A stretch of 64,000 bases of DNA, from the NCBI GenBank assembly GCA_001604105.1, contig LVAQ01000013.1, forward strand, positions 124,001-188,000, in the 5' to 3' direction. Source of the DNA: Clostridiales bacterium Firm_11. GTDB lineage: Bacteria; Bacillota; Clostridia; Christensenellales; Aristaeellaceae. The translations under genes and the position numbers were made by a program. Below, piece after piece: positions 50,745 through 59,599 of this stretch (position 1 is its first letter; every line of letters starts with the position of its first letter). The notes under the pieces are model-generated. The model did not search any database and was not told where the DNA came from. It saw nothing but the letters and a program-made list of their open reading frames with translations.

Positions 50745-51596
50745 GTGAAGAGAACCGGCTTGGGTCGCGGTTTGGACGCCCTCCTTCCGCAGAGTGAAGC
50801 ATTTCTGGATACCACCGTACGCGATATTCCCATTGCGGATATCGATCCCAATCTATCGCAGCCCCGCAAGGAATTTGACAAAGATGCACTGGAACAGCTG
50901 GCGGATAGCATTCGGCAAGCAGGTATTCTGCAACCGATTCTGGTTGTTGAAAACGGTACGCGTTACCGCATCATTGCAGGCGAGCGCCGTTATCGCGCGG
51001 CAAGGATTGCCGGGCTGGAGACTGTTCCCTGCATCACGCGCAGCATGAATGAAACCCAGCAGCTGGAAGCGGCTCTGATTGAGAACCTGCAGCGAGAGGA
51101 TCTAAACCCCATTGAAGAAGCACAGGCCATTAAAGAATTAATTCGGCATTGCGGCTACACGCAGGAAGAAGCCGCCAGCCGATTGGGGAAAAGCCGCCCC
51201 GCCGTGGCAAATCTCCTGCGGCTGCTAACGCTGCCGGAAGGTATCATCCAGATGGTGATCTCCGGTGAGCTATCCGCAGGGCACGCACGTGTGCTGGCCG
51301 GCGTTTCACCCGAGGGAAGGCAGCTGGAGCTGGCGCACCAGTGTGTGCTGCACGCGTACAATGTTCGCAAGCTGGAAGAAATGGCACAAAAGCAGCCGTC
51401 ACACGTAGCTGATGCTCCCGCGCCAAAGCATACCCTGTCGGCTGAACTGTGCTCCTTGGAAGATACGGTGCGTGAAGCCCTTGGAGTAAAGACAACCCTC
51501 TCCGGCAACGAACGCAAGGGTAAGATTATCCTTACCTATAGCAGCGTACAGGAGCTGGAGCACCTGTACGAGGTATTTGGACGCCTGACAAACTGA
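50745..51596 (+). CDS. parB: ParB/Spo0J partition protein
   Basis: 283 residues from a GTG at 50745 (GGAGG at 9 nt). Typical opening RTGLGRGLDALLP, CTP-binding boxes (LSQPRKEFD, GERRYRAARIAGL, ENLQREDLNPIEEA), helix-turn-helix (EEAASRLGKSRPAVANLLRL) and C-terminal dimer domain. It binds parS and slides as a CTP clamp. I did not find a consensus parS in the window. Confidence 0.95.
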   Translation: MKRTGLGRGLDALLPQSEAFLDTTVRDIPIADIDPNLSQPRKEFDKDALEQLADSIRQAGILQPILVVENGTRYRIIAGERRYRAARIAGLETVPCITRSMNETQQLEAALIENLQREDLNPIEEAQAIKELIRHCGYTQEEAASRLGKSRPAVANLLRLLTLPEGIIQMVISGELSAGHARVLAGVSPEGRQLELAHQCVLHAYNVRKLEEMAQKQPSHVADAPAPKHTLSAELCSLEDTVREALGVKTTLSGNERKGKIILTYSSVQELEHLYEVFGRLTN

Positions 51597-51635
51597 TGCG
51601 TAAGCGCAACTGTAAGCTTAGATTGGGTGGTGACT

Positions 51636-52829
51636 ATGCGAATCAATTCAAATAAAAGTATCCACAAACGCAAGCGGGATCCATATCGGCTTCTGCTTCG
51701 GCTAACGGTGATCCTTGTGATCGTAGTCGCTGTGAGTGCCGCTATTTTTGCGCTATGCAATGCTGCCGTACAGACTGATTACCGGGCAAAACGCGCGGAG
51801 ATAGAAAAGATCAATATCGATGGCGAGCAGGAGTTCAACGTCAGGCTCAATGAACTCATCAGCAGCCAAAATGCCAGCATCGATCCCACCACAGGCGACT
51901 TGGTGCGCGAGGATCTCGCCTATTGGGAAACGACTTTGGCAGAGCGTACGTGGCGGCTTGAAGATGAAGGATATGCAGAACTTGAAAACACCTACATCAC
52001 GACCGTTGATCGTGAAAGCTTGATCACGGGCGGCTTGCTTCTGGTGAATCCCTGGCATTCGCTTCCCGCAGATTTCAACGATAGTACGCTGGTCAGTGTC
52101 GGTAACACCAGCGGGTGGAAGATAGCCGTGACAGATGGCAATGTGCGCCTGTTCCCGGTCGCTTTTGATGCGCTGCAAGCCATGATCAACGCGGCGGCTG
52201 AGGATAATCTTTCGGATTACATCGTCCGCGAAGCCTATCGCAGCAATGATACGCAAACCGAACTCTTCAACAAACGCATGGAAGAGCTCAGCAGCCGCTA
52301 TAGCGGCGATATCCTGATTGAGCAGACCAAGCGGTATGTAAACTACCCGGGCACAAGCGAATACCAAAGCGGGCTTTCCTTCCGCATGGATATTTACAAT
52401 CGGGAGAACCCAGAGGTCGGCAAGCAGAAATTCCAGGAGTCCGATCAAGGGAAATGGTTTACCAATAACAGCTGGAAATATGGTGTTATTTTTAGATTCC
52501 CCACGCAGGATTTTCCCACTTCCGCCTGGGAGGACAAGAGTTATAAAACAGGCGTAAGCGCGCAGATGAACCTCTATCGCTATGTTGGCAAAGCACATGC
52601 CACCGCGATGCGTATTTTGGGATACTGTTTGGAAGAGTATCTGGAATTCCTGATCCAGCATCCGCATATTTGCCTGTATGAAGACGGAGCGCTGCGCTAT
52701 GAGATCTACCGTATCGAAGCTGGGACAAGCGCAACGTACGACCTGCCAGTGCCCAACCCCGCTACCAGTTACATTGCAAGCCTTGACAACCTTGGCGGTC
52801 TTGTAATGGCTTATGCTTATGAGCAGTAA
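51636..52829 (+). CDS. Membrane-anchored VanY-like protein lacking the zinc ligands
   Basis: 397 residues. An N-terminal transmembrane helix (LVIVVAVSAAIFALCN region) and a helical stalk (about 50-110) precede an M15-like domain (about 125-330) recognised by EAYRSNDTQTELFNKRM and PGTSEYQSGLSF. At the aligned metal and catalytic positions His is Tyr243, Asp is Arg250, Glu is Gln310 and His is Leu313. It should therefore not cleave peptides and may bind wall peptides or regulate the two active paralogs upstream. The start is an ATG at 51636 with GGGTGG upstream. It follows parB by 39 bp. Confidence 0.75.
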   Translation: MRINSNKSIHKRKRDPYRLLLRLTVILVIVVAVSAAIFALCNAAVQTDYRAKRAEIEKINIDGEQEFNVRLNELISSQNASIDPTTGDLVREDLAYWETTLAERTWRLEDEGYAELENTYITTVDRESLITGGLLLVNPWHSLPADFNDSTLVSVGNTSGWKIAVTDGNVRLFPVAFDALQAMINAAAEDNLSDYIVREAYRSNDTQTELFNKRMEELSSRYSGDILIEQTKRYVNYPGTSEYQSGLSFRMDIYNRENPEVGKQKFQESDQGKWFTNNSWKYGVIFRFPTQDFPTSAWEDKSYKTGVSAQMNLYRYVGKAHATAMRILGYCLEEYLEFLIQHPHICLYEDGALRYEIYRIEAGTSATYDLPVPNPATSYIASLDNLGGLVMAYAYEQ

Positions 52830-52879
52830 CAGGAAGCAGCGCTGATCAATGGTCAGTGGTTCCCCTATTGTTTGACATC

Positions 52880-52919
52880 AAACGCGCCGCAGCATGCTCG
52901 TGCATGCTGCGGCGCGTTT
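52880..52919 (+). terminator. Strong hairpin terminator
   Basis: A perfect 18-bp GC-rich stem (52880-52897 with 52902-52919) and a TCGT loop, ending GTTTC. It closes the plus-strand transcript facing rplL. Confidence 0.75.
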
Positions 52920-52947
52920 CTGCAAGTGGTTATATGTATCGGGCAAC

Positions 52948-52985
52948 AACAAACCCATCGGCATTGAACAGCCGATGGGTTTGTT
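52948..52985 (-). terminator. Terminator of the rplJ-rplL operon
   Basis: Perfect 15-bp arms (52948-52962 and 52971-52985), 8-nt loop, TTTGTTGTT at the minus-strand end, 15 bp after the rplL stop. Confidence 0.8.
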
Positions 52986-53000
52986 TCTGGTATAAAAGCC

Positions 53001-53372
53001 TTACTTGATCTCGATCACAGCGCCAACTTCGGCAAACTTCTCTTTGATCTTCTCGGCTTCTTCCTTGGAGACAGCTTCCTTGATGGTCTTGGGCGTGCCT
53101 TCGACCATGTCTTTGGCTTCTTTCAAGCCCAGACCGCTGATGATTTCGCGCACAACCTTGATGACCTTGATCTTCTCGGCGCCGGCATCCTTGAGGATGA
53201 CATCAAACTCAGTCTTTTCTTCCACGGCAGCGGCGGCGGCGCCGGCAGCGGGAGCAGCCACCACAGCGGCAGCGGCAGAAACACCAAATTTCTCTTCCAG
53301 TGCTTTGACAAGATCGTTGAGTTCAAGCACGGTCAGCTTCTCAATCTCGGCGATAAATTCCTCATGATTCAT
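53001..53372 (-). CDS. rplL: Ribosomal protein bL12 (L7/L12)
   Basis: 123 residues from the ATG at 53372 (GGAGG at 8 nt); the frame extends five codons upstream without a ribosome site. N-terminal dimer domain, Ala-rich hinge, and C-terminal domain with [20 protein letters not shown] and [13 protein letters not shown] that recruits translation factors. It forms the ribosomal stalk with L10 encoded just upstream. Confidence 0.98.
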   Translation of the reverse strand: MNHEEFIAEIEKLTVLELNDLVKALEEKFGVSAAAAVVAAPAAGAAAAAVEEKTEFDVILKDAGAEKIKVIKVVREIISGLGLKEAKDMVEGTPKTIKEAVSKEEAEKIKEKFAEVGAVIEIK

Positions 53373-53417
53373 GTGTATAGCCTCCATTCAATCGATTTTT
53401 TGTTGTGTTGATGGGTG

Positions 53418-53936
53418 TCAGGCTTCCGCGGGTACGTCGCCTTCGCTCTGTTTTTTGGCAATGGCGTCCAGTACGCGTACAAAGCCGCTCACGCTGCTTT
53501 GCAGGCTGCCAAGCAAGCGAGCCAACAGCACATCACGGCTGGGCACTTTGGCCAGCTCTGCCACTTTCGCCGGCGTCATTACCAGACCATCCAGCAAACC
53601 GGCTTTTACCTTGATAACCTCAACCTTTGCCTTTTCGGTGAATTCGCTCAGGATCTTGGCGGGCGCGACTGCATCCTCCATACCAAAAGCGAAAGCCGAA
53701 GGGCCGTTGAGCACCTCATCCAGGCCGGTAATCTTGAGATCATCCAGCGCACGGCGGGCAAGCGTGTTCTTGAGCACGCAGTAATCCACGTTGGCGGCGC
53801 GGCATTGCGCTCGCAGCGTGGTAACCTGTTCCACGGTCAAGCCGCTGTAGTTAACAACCACAACGCTCTTGGCATCCTGAAACTTCTTGGTAATCTCCGC
53901 CACCGCTTGCTTTTTGATTTCCAGATTGTTGCTCAT
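53418..53936 (-). CDS. rplJ: Ribosomal protein uL10
   Basis: 172 residues, standard length. N-terminal rRNA-binding part (VVVNYSGLTVEQVTTLRAQC) and C-terminal helix for L7/L12 dimers. AAGGAGG precedes the ATG. L10-L12 complexes can bind the leader RNA upstream and repress the operon. Confidence 0.98.
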   Translation of the reverse strand: MSNNLEIKKQAVAEITKKFQDAKSVVVVNYSGLTVEQVTTLRAQCRAANVDYCVLKNTLARRALDDLKITGLDEVLNGPSAFAFGMEDAVAPAKILSEFTEKAKVEVIKVKAGLLDGLVMTPAKVAELAKVPSRDVLLARLLGSLQSSVSGFVRVLDAIAKKQSEGDVPAEA

Positions 53937-53970
53937 GGGATTGCACCTCCTTTTCCAGAATCATCCGATT

Positions 53971-54000
53971 CTAAAAAGAAAACCCTTGCAGGCGCAAGGG
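53971..54000 (-). terminator. Attenuator within the rplJ leader
   Basis: A 7-bp stem (53983-53989 with 53994-54000) with a 4-nt loop, followed on the minus strand by TTTTCTTTTT. It sits between the L10 leader and rplJ and probably reduces read-through. Confidence 0.75.
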
Positions 54001-54108
54001 CGAACATGTCGCATGGGATTTCTCCCGCCTTACACCTCGGCGAGTGCACACACGTGCATCAAGGGGTCACCCCGCTCGCTGTCTTCGGCATTCGGTTTCC
54101 AAAGAATC
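53972..54108 (-). ncRNA. Ribosomal protein L10 leader RNA
   Basis: The minus-strand leader contains CCGAAGACAGCGAGCGGGG and, after a hairpin, CTCGCCGAGGTGTAAG. These are the conserved halves of the L10 leader found upstream of rplJ in Bacillota. It imitates the L10 site on 23S rRNA and lets L10-L12 control its own operon. Confidence 0.85.
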
Positions 54109-54114
54109 ATTGTT

Positions 54115-54142
54115 AGTATACAGGTTTCTAAGCATTTGTCAA
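54115..54142 (-). promoter_or_regulatory. Promoter of rplJ-rplL
   Basis: Minus-strand TTGACA (54137-54142), 16-bp spacer, TATACT (54115-54120). Confidence 0.75.
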
Positions 54143-54207
54143 GTGATTATTAATGTGTCAAAATTTTGTAAATTTAATATCTATCTAGTTTTTTCGGTCG
54201 TTTTTCG

Positions 54208-54236
54208 TTGACATGTTTCAATTTTTGTGTTATATA
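54208..54236 (+). promoter_or_regulatory. Promoter of the riboswitch-WxL operon
   Basis: TTGACA (54208-54213), 17-bp spacer, TATATA (54231-54236). The transcript would begin at about 54243, just before the riboswitch. Confidence 0.75.
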
Positions 54237-54248
54237 GAAACCGTAGGA

Positions 54249-54336
54249 ATTGCTCAGGGCAAACTGTCCGAAAGGGCAGAGCGCAAAGCTAGAGGGCCTA
54301 AGGGTGCGCAGCATCTATGGCAGCCAGTTGCCAATC
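54249..54336 (+). ncRNA. Cyclic di-GMP-I riboswitch (GEMM class)
   Basis: The conserved core is readable in order: AGGGCAAACTGTCCGAAAGG, GAGCGCAAAGCTAGAGGGCC, TAAGG and TATGGCAGCCAGTTGCC. This matches the GEMM-I consensus, including the GCGCAAAGC loop, the GGCCTAAGG segment and the ATGGCAGCC receptor side. A hairpin with a T-rich tail follows at 54393-54426, the probable expression platform. It heads an operon for WxL-type surface proteins. Confidence 0.92.
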
Positions 54337-54392
54337 GCCATAAGTATCATATATAGTAATCAACTATATATTATTATTTCATGTGCCATTGT

Positions 54393-54426
54393 CAGCCAAC
54401 CTCTAGCGGGGATTGGCTGTTTCTTT
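54393..54426 (+). terminator. Expression-platform terminator of the riboswitch
   Basis: CAGCCAA (54393-54399) pairs with TTGGCTG (54413-54419), with a 13-nt part-paired loop and a T-rich tail (TTTCTTTAT). It lies 57 bp after the aptamer and 84 bp before the first gene. Whether c-di-GMP turns expression on or off cannot be read with confidence. Confidence 0.65.
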
Positions 54427-54509
54427 ATGTTATCACAGAAGGGAGGTTATGAACTGCCCTTGGCGTAACGAAGAACAAAACGATCGACAATCGAATAGGA
54501 GTGAAAAGC

Positions 54510-55100
54510 ATGTATAACAAACAATTTTCCAAAAGACATTTCACCGTGATGCTCGCCATGGTAGCGGCATTGGTATTGCTGGCCGCATCGGCTTTGGCCA
54601 CAGAGCCGGGCGCCGAAGTAACAGTTATTGGCGGAACCCTTTCAGGTGGCGACATCATCTTTTCGAACCTGACCGACATCGAATTGGATGGCACCGCAAA
54701 TACGGCGACCGCCGACTGGTCTTTCACCAACCTTGTAGATGCCAGAGGAACCGGTGCTGGCTGGCATACAACCCTCACCCTAAGCCAGTTTAAGGAATGG
54801 GAAAATGGTGTGTATGTCGAATCTGGTCATTCCCTCGAAACTGAATCTTTGTATATCACAACGCCATCGACGATAACCAAAGCGGAAGAAAGCTCATCAA
54901 GTCCTTTGCTAATCGGCACAGCTCCGCTCTCAGCGGTGCTGGATGTAGGCACACCTGTGAAGCTCACTTCCTGTGATGTTGGCGGTGGCATGGGCAGCTA
55001 TGCGATATCCGATATGACTGTTACGCTATTTGTGCCTGCAAATATTTACGCATGTACCTATAAAACAGATGCGGTCGTAGCCTTGGTATCCGGACCGTAA
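54510..55100 (+). CDS. WxL-domain-like secreted surface protein
   Basis: 196 residues from the ATG at 54510 (AGGAG at 8 nt); a GTG at 54501 touches the ribosome site. A signal peptide (MLAMVAALVLLAASALA) is followed by one WxL-like domain with DWSFTNLVDARGTGAGWHTT, which carries the DxRGTGxGW core of WxL domains that bind peptidoglycan non-covalently. The C-terminus (PANIYACTYKTDAVVALVSG) matches that of the third gene of this operon. It is controlled by the c-di-GMP riboswitch and precedes a DUF916-type partner. Confidence 0.82.
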   Translation: MYNKQFSKRHFTVMLAMVAALVLLAASALATEPGAEVTVIGGTLSGGDIIFSNLTDIELDGTANTATADWSFTNLVDARGTGAGWHTTLTLSQFKEWENGVYVESGHSLETESLYITTPSTITKAEESSSSPLLIGTAPLSAVLDVGTPVKLTSCDVGGGMGSYAISDMTVTLFVPANIYACTYKTDAVVALVSGP

Positions 55101-55127
55101 TCCATCATGGAATGCCCTTGTTGAATT

Positions 55128-55170
55128 GATTAAGAAGCACACTTTTCTCTGGAAGGCGTGCTTCTTAATC
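55128..55170 (+). repeat. Intercistronic hairpin between the first two WxL-operon genes
   Basis: Perfect 13-bp arms (55128-55140 and 55158-55170) with a 17-nt loop and no T-run. It probably stabilises the upstream message or lowers downstream expression. Confidence 0.6.
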
Positions 55171-55199
55171 TACAAGGCACAAAGGGAAGGGTGTAGCAT

Positions 55200-56231
55200 T
55201 TGAAGCGCTTTATTTTGAAACTGGCAGTATTGATTGCCATCCTGAGTTTGATCCCAATGCACGGTTGCGCTGCGGAAACCCAGGGGTTTTTGTTTGCCGC
55301 GGAAATGATCGCCCCTGCAAACCAAATCGGTATCGCGGGACATTACCGTATCCCGGGAATGCCTGGCGAACAGATACCACTCCAAATTAAAGTTACAAAT
55401 CATACGGATCAGATCGTAGAAGTAAAGTTTGTCCCAATGAACGCCTATTCTTCTCAAACCGGGATATTTTACCAAAACCCAGATGATGTTAATACACAAG
55501 CGTACTCCTTGCTTGATTCTCGATATGGTTTGGCACAGTATATGACTGTACCCGATTCACTGGATCTACAGCCCAATGAAATACAGATCGTCGATTTCTC
55601 TGTGGCCATCCCCGATATCGACACAGGTACACTGTTGGGATGTATTCGCGTTATCGCCTTTGCCGGCTCACAAACAGCACAGGAAACAGATAACCAGGTA
55701 GAAAGTGCACAAATGCTCATTGATAAGTACCAAGCAGTCGATACCGCCGTAGAAATCATCCTTCCCAATCCTGCTGCGCCTTCCATCTCCGTTGGTGAAG
55801 TTACTTTCCTTGGAGAGAAAATTGCTGTTGGGATTCAAATTACCAATCAGGCTGCACTCATCCAAGAGGGTATCACCGGTGACTATGAAATCATGGACAG
55901 TCAAAACATGGTTCTCTTTTCTGATACGATTGATAATTTCAAAATGGCGCCGATGTCCACATTTTATTATCCGTTGACTTGGCAGAATAAAACATTGGAG
56001 CCTGGCACCTACGCCTTATCGCTGACACTTCATGCGGGTGATGAGGTGATCGATATCCGCAGAGACATTACCATTGACGCTCAAGGAGTCGATGAAGCGC
56101 AAAGAACGCAGCAACGCCTCAGCCCCACCATCAAATCCACTCAGTTCCAATGGTATGAAGTTGCCCTGCAAGTGCTCATCCTCATCATCATCGTTTTGTT
56201 TATTGCCTTTGTTCGCAGAAAGCGCCGTTGA
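55200..56231 (+). CDS. WxL-interacting protein (DUF916-DUF3324), membrane anchored
   Basis: 343 residues from a TTG at 55200 with GGGAAGGG at 8 nt. Signal peptide, then a DUF916-like beta domain (IPGMPGEQIPLQIKVTNHTD and the GLAQYMTVPDSLDLQPNE region), then a DUF3324-like domain (VGIQITNQAALIQEGITGDY). A C-terminal transmembrane helix (VALQVLILIIIVLFIAFV) with RRKRR follows. In other Bacillota such proteins partner WxL proteins at the wall and may bind host ligands. Position between two WxL-like genes supports a complex. Confidence 0.88.
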   Translation: MKRFILKLAVLIAILSLIPMHGCAAETQGFLFAAEMIAPANQIGIAGHYRIPGMPGEQIPLQIKVTNHTDQIVEVKFVPMNAYSSQTGIFYQNPDDVNTQAYSLLDSRYGLAQYMTVPDSLDLQPNEIQIVDFSVAIPDIDTGTLLGCIRVIAFAGSQTAQETDNQVESAQMLIDKYQAVDTAVEIILPNPAAPSISVGEVTFLGEKIAVGIQITNQAALIQEGITGDYEIMDSQNMVLFSDTIDNFKMAPMSTFYYPLTWQNKTLEPGTYALSLTLHAGDEVIDIRRDITIDAQGVDEAQRTQQRLSPTIKSTQFQWYEVALQVLILIIIVLFIAFVRRKRR

Positions 56232-56303
56232 TCAAGAACACATTCGAGATCGGAAACCTTATATGGATCGTCAGCGCCAAATCTTCGGGAGGAATACTGG
56301 TTC

Positions 56304-57395
56304 ATGGATACGCAATACCGAAAAAGGCAATCGGGTGCGTTAGCATTGCTGCTTTGTGCGGCCCTGCTTGTTCCATTGCCTCTTTCTATGGATAAATATG
56401 AAAGTGACGTGGAGGATCTCCCAGACGTCACATCTTCGCCCGTACTTGATACGCCTACCAATATGGTAACGACAACGCCTACCGCAACATGTATGGAAAC
56501 CCCATCAGAAACACTAGCGGCAACTCCTTCCGAAACTCCCTTGGAGACCCCCTTGGAAACACCAACAGCATTACCATCGGACTCGCCGACCGAAACACCC
56601 TGTCCCACCACAACAGAACTGCAATCGCCAAACCCCTCAAGCGACACGACGGATACCCCTGATACCATGGAGCCAAACCCATCGACGGAACAACAACCCG
56701 ATACAGTGCTAGAAACAACACCGGAACCCCCATCTCCAGAAGAAACAGCGCCCTCCTGTGATCAGCCAGATTGCCCCCATGTTGGGATCGATGATTCCGG
56801 GAATTGGGTTTCATATTGTGCACTGGGTGAATGGATGCTCCTGCATATGGATATGACTCCCGAGCCGACCCCGACTGCGGCTATGCTTTCATCTATCGAT
56901 TTCCTGAACATAGAAACCCTTGACACAGATGCTTCCCTGACGGGTGGCGACATCACATTATCCAATTTTCAGCCTGTTGTTCTCACAGGCACAAAACAGG
57001 TTACCACAGCGCATGGATCAATTGGCACGGTGGTCGATACCCGCGGCACCGATGAGGGATGGAATCTCTCCCTTACCATGACGGAATTCAGGGAATGTTC
57101 AGGCGGCAGTTTTGTTCAGGCAGGAAAGACTATGGGTCCTTCCATCCTCCTATCTGTTCCGCCCAACGTGACTGCGTTAGCGGAAGGCTCCTTTGCCGAT
57201 GTTCAGATTGACACCCTGACGCCAAATACGCCTTTTAATACAGGCGCTTCCGTGAAATTGCTCACCGCCAATCCCGGTGCGGGCGCTAACAGCTACACCA
57301 TATCGGACTTCACCATCACCATGGAGATACCCGCCAACACCTATGCCGGAACTTACAGGGCGGATGTGATTGTCGCGCTCACAACCGGCCCCTGA
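56304..57395 (+). CDS. Second WxL-like surface protein with Thr/Pro-rich stalk
   Basis: 363 residues. Signal peptide (LALLLCAALLVPLPLS), then about 140 residues of Thr/Pro/Glu-rich stalk with ETPxETP repeats. A short Cys-rich patch (CDQPDCPHVGI, then SYCALGEW) follows, then a WxL-like domain with VVDTRGTDEGWNLSLTMTEF. The end PANTYAGTYRADVIVALTTG mirrors the first gene of the operon. The patch of three to four Cys residues could bind metal or form disulfides. The ribosome site is GGGAGG about 11 nt before the ATG. Confidence 0.8.
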   Translation: MDTQYRKRQSGALALLLCAALLVPLPLSMDKYESDVEDLPDVTSSPVLDTPTNMVTTTPTATCMETPSETLAATPSETPLETPLETPTALPSDSPTETPCPTTTELQSPNPSSDTTDTPDTMEPNPSTEQQPDTVLETTPEPPSPEETAPSCDQPDCPHVGIDDSGNWVSYCALGEWMLLHMDMTPEPTPTAAMLSSIDFLNIETLDTDASLTGGDITLSNFQPVVLTGTKQVTTAHGSIGTVVDTRGTDEGWNLSLTMTEFRECSGGSFVQAGKTMGPSILLSVPPNVTALAEGSFADVQIDTLTPNTPFNTGASVKLLTANPGAGANSYTISDFTITMEIPANTYAGTYRADVIVALTTGP

Positions 57396-57953
57396 CCGTA
57401 GCCGGATAACCAACTCGTTTCCATGGTATATCATGTTGAACGCCGTTTACCATGACAATGGTTTTCGTCGCTAAGCGCGGTCTTTCATAAAAGGCTTCGA
57501 CCGCTTCTGTAGCATCCGCTATTGAACAGGGCATGTAAACCGATAACCAAAAGGCTTGTCCGCTGCCGTATCAACTTCCCTGATTGAAACGGTTGATTTT
57601 TGTTGTTCACGGGTATCATGCTTGAAGAATCCGCTGCGCAATGGTATGATGAATTGACCTTACCAGCGCGTGTATTTCCTTATTCCTTTGCAGGCATCTG
57701 ATGGCGAATGCGTTGGGGCATGCACCGCGCATTATCAGCGCCGCTCACAACCGTATTACGAGAACTTATGGCGCTTGGAGGCCGCGGAGGCATTGCCCGA
57801 TTCACAAATTGTCAGCATCAGATACCGCATGCGCTATCCTCCGCTTGTGAAGGATTAAAGCATCGATGCTTACTCGTAAAAGCTGCGAATGAAAGCATGT
57901 TTTCCTTGCAGATACAATGCCTAAATGAAATGTAATCTACGAAAGGACGCAAA
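57396..57953. other. Intergenic region of 558 bp, no supported gene
   Basis: Small open frames near 57670-57935 have no convincing ribosome site and no recognisable product; they may be relics. No strong hairpin or promoter was found by eye. Confidence 0.4.
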
Positions 57954-59120
57954 ATGATGGAAGTTGTACGCTTACTGGGAAGAGACTATGAGGAAGCAAC
58001 AGATTTCTTAGATTTGGTCTTTAGCAAAGCATATACCCCTTCTGACTTTCGCAGGCTGCTTCCATTATACTATCAGCCTAATGATGAGAAGATGCGCTGC
58101 AATTTCGCAATACGGGAAGCGGGAAGAATCCGCGCAATCGTTGGTAGTTTTCCTTCGAATGTACAGGTCGGCGACACTGTGCTTCGCTTAGGCGGGATCG
58201 GCGGCGTATCAGCGCACCCCAATGATCGAGGCAAAGGCTGGATGAAAATCCTTATGACTCGTTGCCTTGAAGAGATGAAAAGCGAGCATATGGATCTATC
58301 CTTCTTAACCGGGTTGCGGCAGCGCTATCAGTATTTTGGTTATGAAAAAGCCGGGATGTTGCTGCAATATCAAATCAGCCAGACCAATATCAAGCGAAGC
58401 GGTATGGCTATGGATACGGAATCATCGCTATGCTTCATCCCTCTGCGCGAAAACGATTCAACCTATATTGAGAAAGCGAAAGCGCTGTATGATCGGCAGA
58501 AAATCCGTATGATCCGCCCGCTCGCGGATTTCTACCTGACCCTTTTATCGACACACGGGCATCCTTGGGTCGCGTTGCGTCCAAATGGTGAAATGATTGG
58601 TTATCTTGTAACCGATGAGAAACGCGCTAGCATTACGGAGATTTTCGCCGAACAAGAGACCGATTTTGGCGAGATGATTCGCAGTTGGTTTTTACAGCAA
58701 AACGTAGACAATGCGGCTGTGTTCTTGCCCCCTTGGCAGGTGCAGGAGGCGCGTTGCCTGAGCGTTTTTGCAGAAGACTATCGTATGATTAATAACGGAA
58801 ACTGGCGCATTTTCCAATGGGAAAACGTGATATCCAGCCTTTTGACTGCAAAAGGCGTACATAGTTGTCTACAGGAGGGAATCCTCAACATTGACATCGT
58901 AGGCTACGGTACTTTGCGCATCAATGTTACAAATGGTCATGCTGTATGTGCGAGAACATCCGAACACCCCGATTTACTGTGGGATCCGCTGCGCGCGACA
59001 CAAATCATGCTGGGGCATCTCCCGCATATGTTCATCACTGAGATTCCTAGACAGCTACAACCGCTGATTGAGTCATGGTTTCCACTTCCGTTAAGCTGGC
59101 TTTTGCAGAATTACGTATAG
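57954..59120 (+). CDS. Eis-like GNAT acetyltransferase
   Basis: 388 residues with the Eis architecture: an N-terminal GNAT domain with the acetyl-CoA loop GGVSAHPNDRGKGWMKILM (about residue 80), a second GNAT-like region, and a C-terminal sterol-carrier-like part. Family members acetylate amines, including aminoglycosides or protein lysines; the substrate here is unknown. GAAAGGA precedes two adjacent ATGs (57954 and 57957), either of which could be used. It stands alone. Confidence 0.85.
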   Translation: MMEVVRLLGRDYEEATDFLDLVFSKAYTPSDFRRLLPLYYQPNDEKMRCNFAIREAGRIRAIVGSFPSNVQVGDTVLRLGGIGGVSAHPNDRGKGWMKILMTRCLEEMKSEHMDLSFLTGLRQRYQYFGYEKAGMLLQYQISQTNIKRSGMAMDTESSLCFIPLRENDSTYIEKAKALYDRQKIRMIRPLADFYLTLLSTHGHPWVALRPNGEMIGYLVTDEKRASITEIFAEQETDFGEMIRSWFLQQNVDNAAVFLPPWQVQEARCLSVFAEDYRMINNGNWRIFQWENVISSLLTAKGVHSCLQEGILNIDIVGYGTLRINVTNGHAVCARTSEHPDLLWDPLRATQIMLGHLPHMFITEIPRQLQPLIESWFPLPLSWLLQNYV

Positions 59121-59599
59121 CCGGCGGCTTTCCAGTTTTTCTTCCTGATACTGGTGCCGTTGTTGGTGGCTATGTGGCTAATGATACTAAAAGTGAATGC
59201 GTATAAGATACCCAGCGAAAATAGGCATCCTGCTTGCGCTTACAGCTTCATTTTACCGCTTCCCCATCCATGCCATTCTTTCGACTGGTTTTCAATACAA
59301 CGTACCGTCATGAATCGCGGCAGTTTTCTTATCGCACATTAAAATTCATGATAGATTGCTCTGCGGTAACTTATGTGTCCGAATCACTTTCGATCTATTG
59401 GTAAAGCTGAAGGTACATGCCATTTGATCGTGCTTTCGATGCTTGCATTCTTATGTTGATTGCATCATAAGTCTTGATATCACTATCATTGCACCACTAT
59501 TATCGTGTGGTTTCCGTGCTTTGTGAAAACATTGACATATGCGATGTGTTCGTCTAGACTAATAAAGGTGCCCGGAAAAGCAAGGAGCAATGTAACCAA
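59121..59599. other. Intergenic region, promoter only
   Basis: No gene is supported in this 479-bp stretch. The only clear element is the promoter at 59532-59560 for the next gene. Confidence 0.45.
59532..59560 (+). promoter_or_regulatory. Promoter of the NusG-II-domain gene
   Basis: TTGACA (59532-59537), 17-bp spacer, TAGACT (59555-59560). Confidence 0.7.

Noticed and set aside
54250-54468. 72-codon open frame
   Set aside because: It runs through the c-di-GMP riboswitch and its terminator, so the base pattern is explained by RNA structure.
57670-57935. Two overlapping small plus-strand frames (62 and 75 codons)
   Set aside because: Neither has a good ribosome site. They could be a decayed gene but I cannot support a product.
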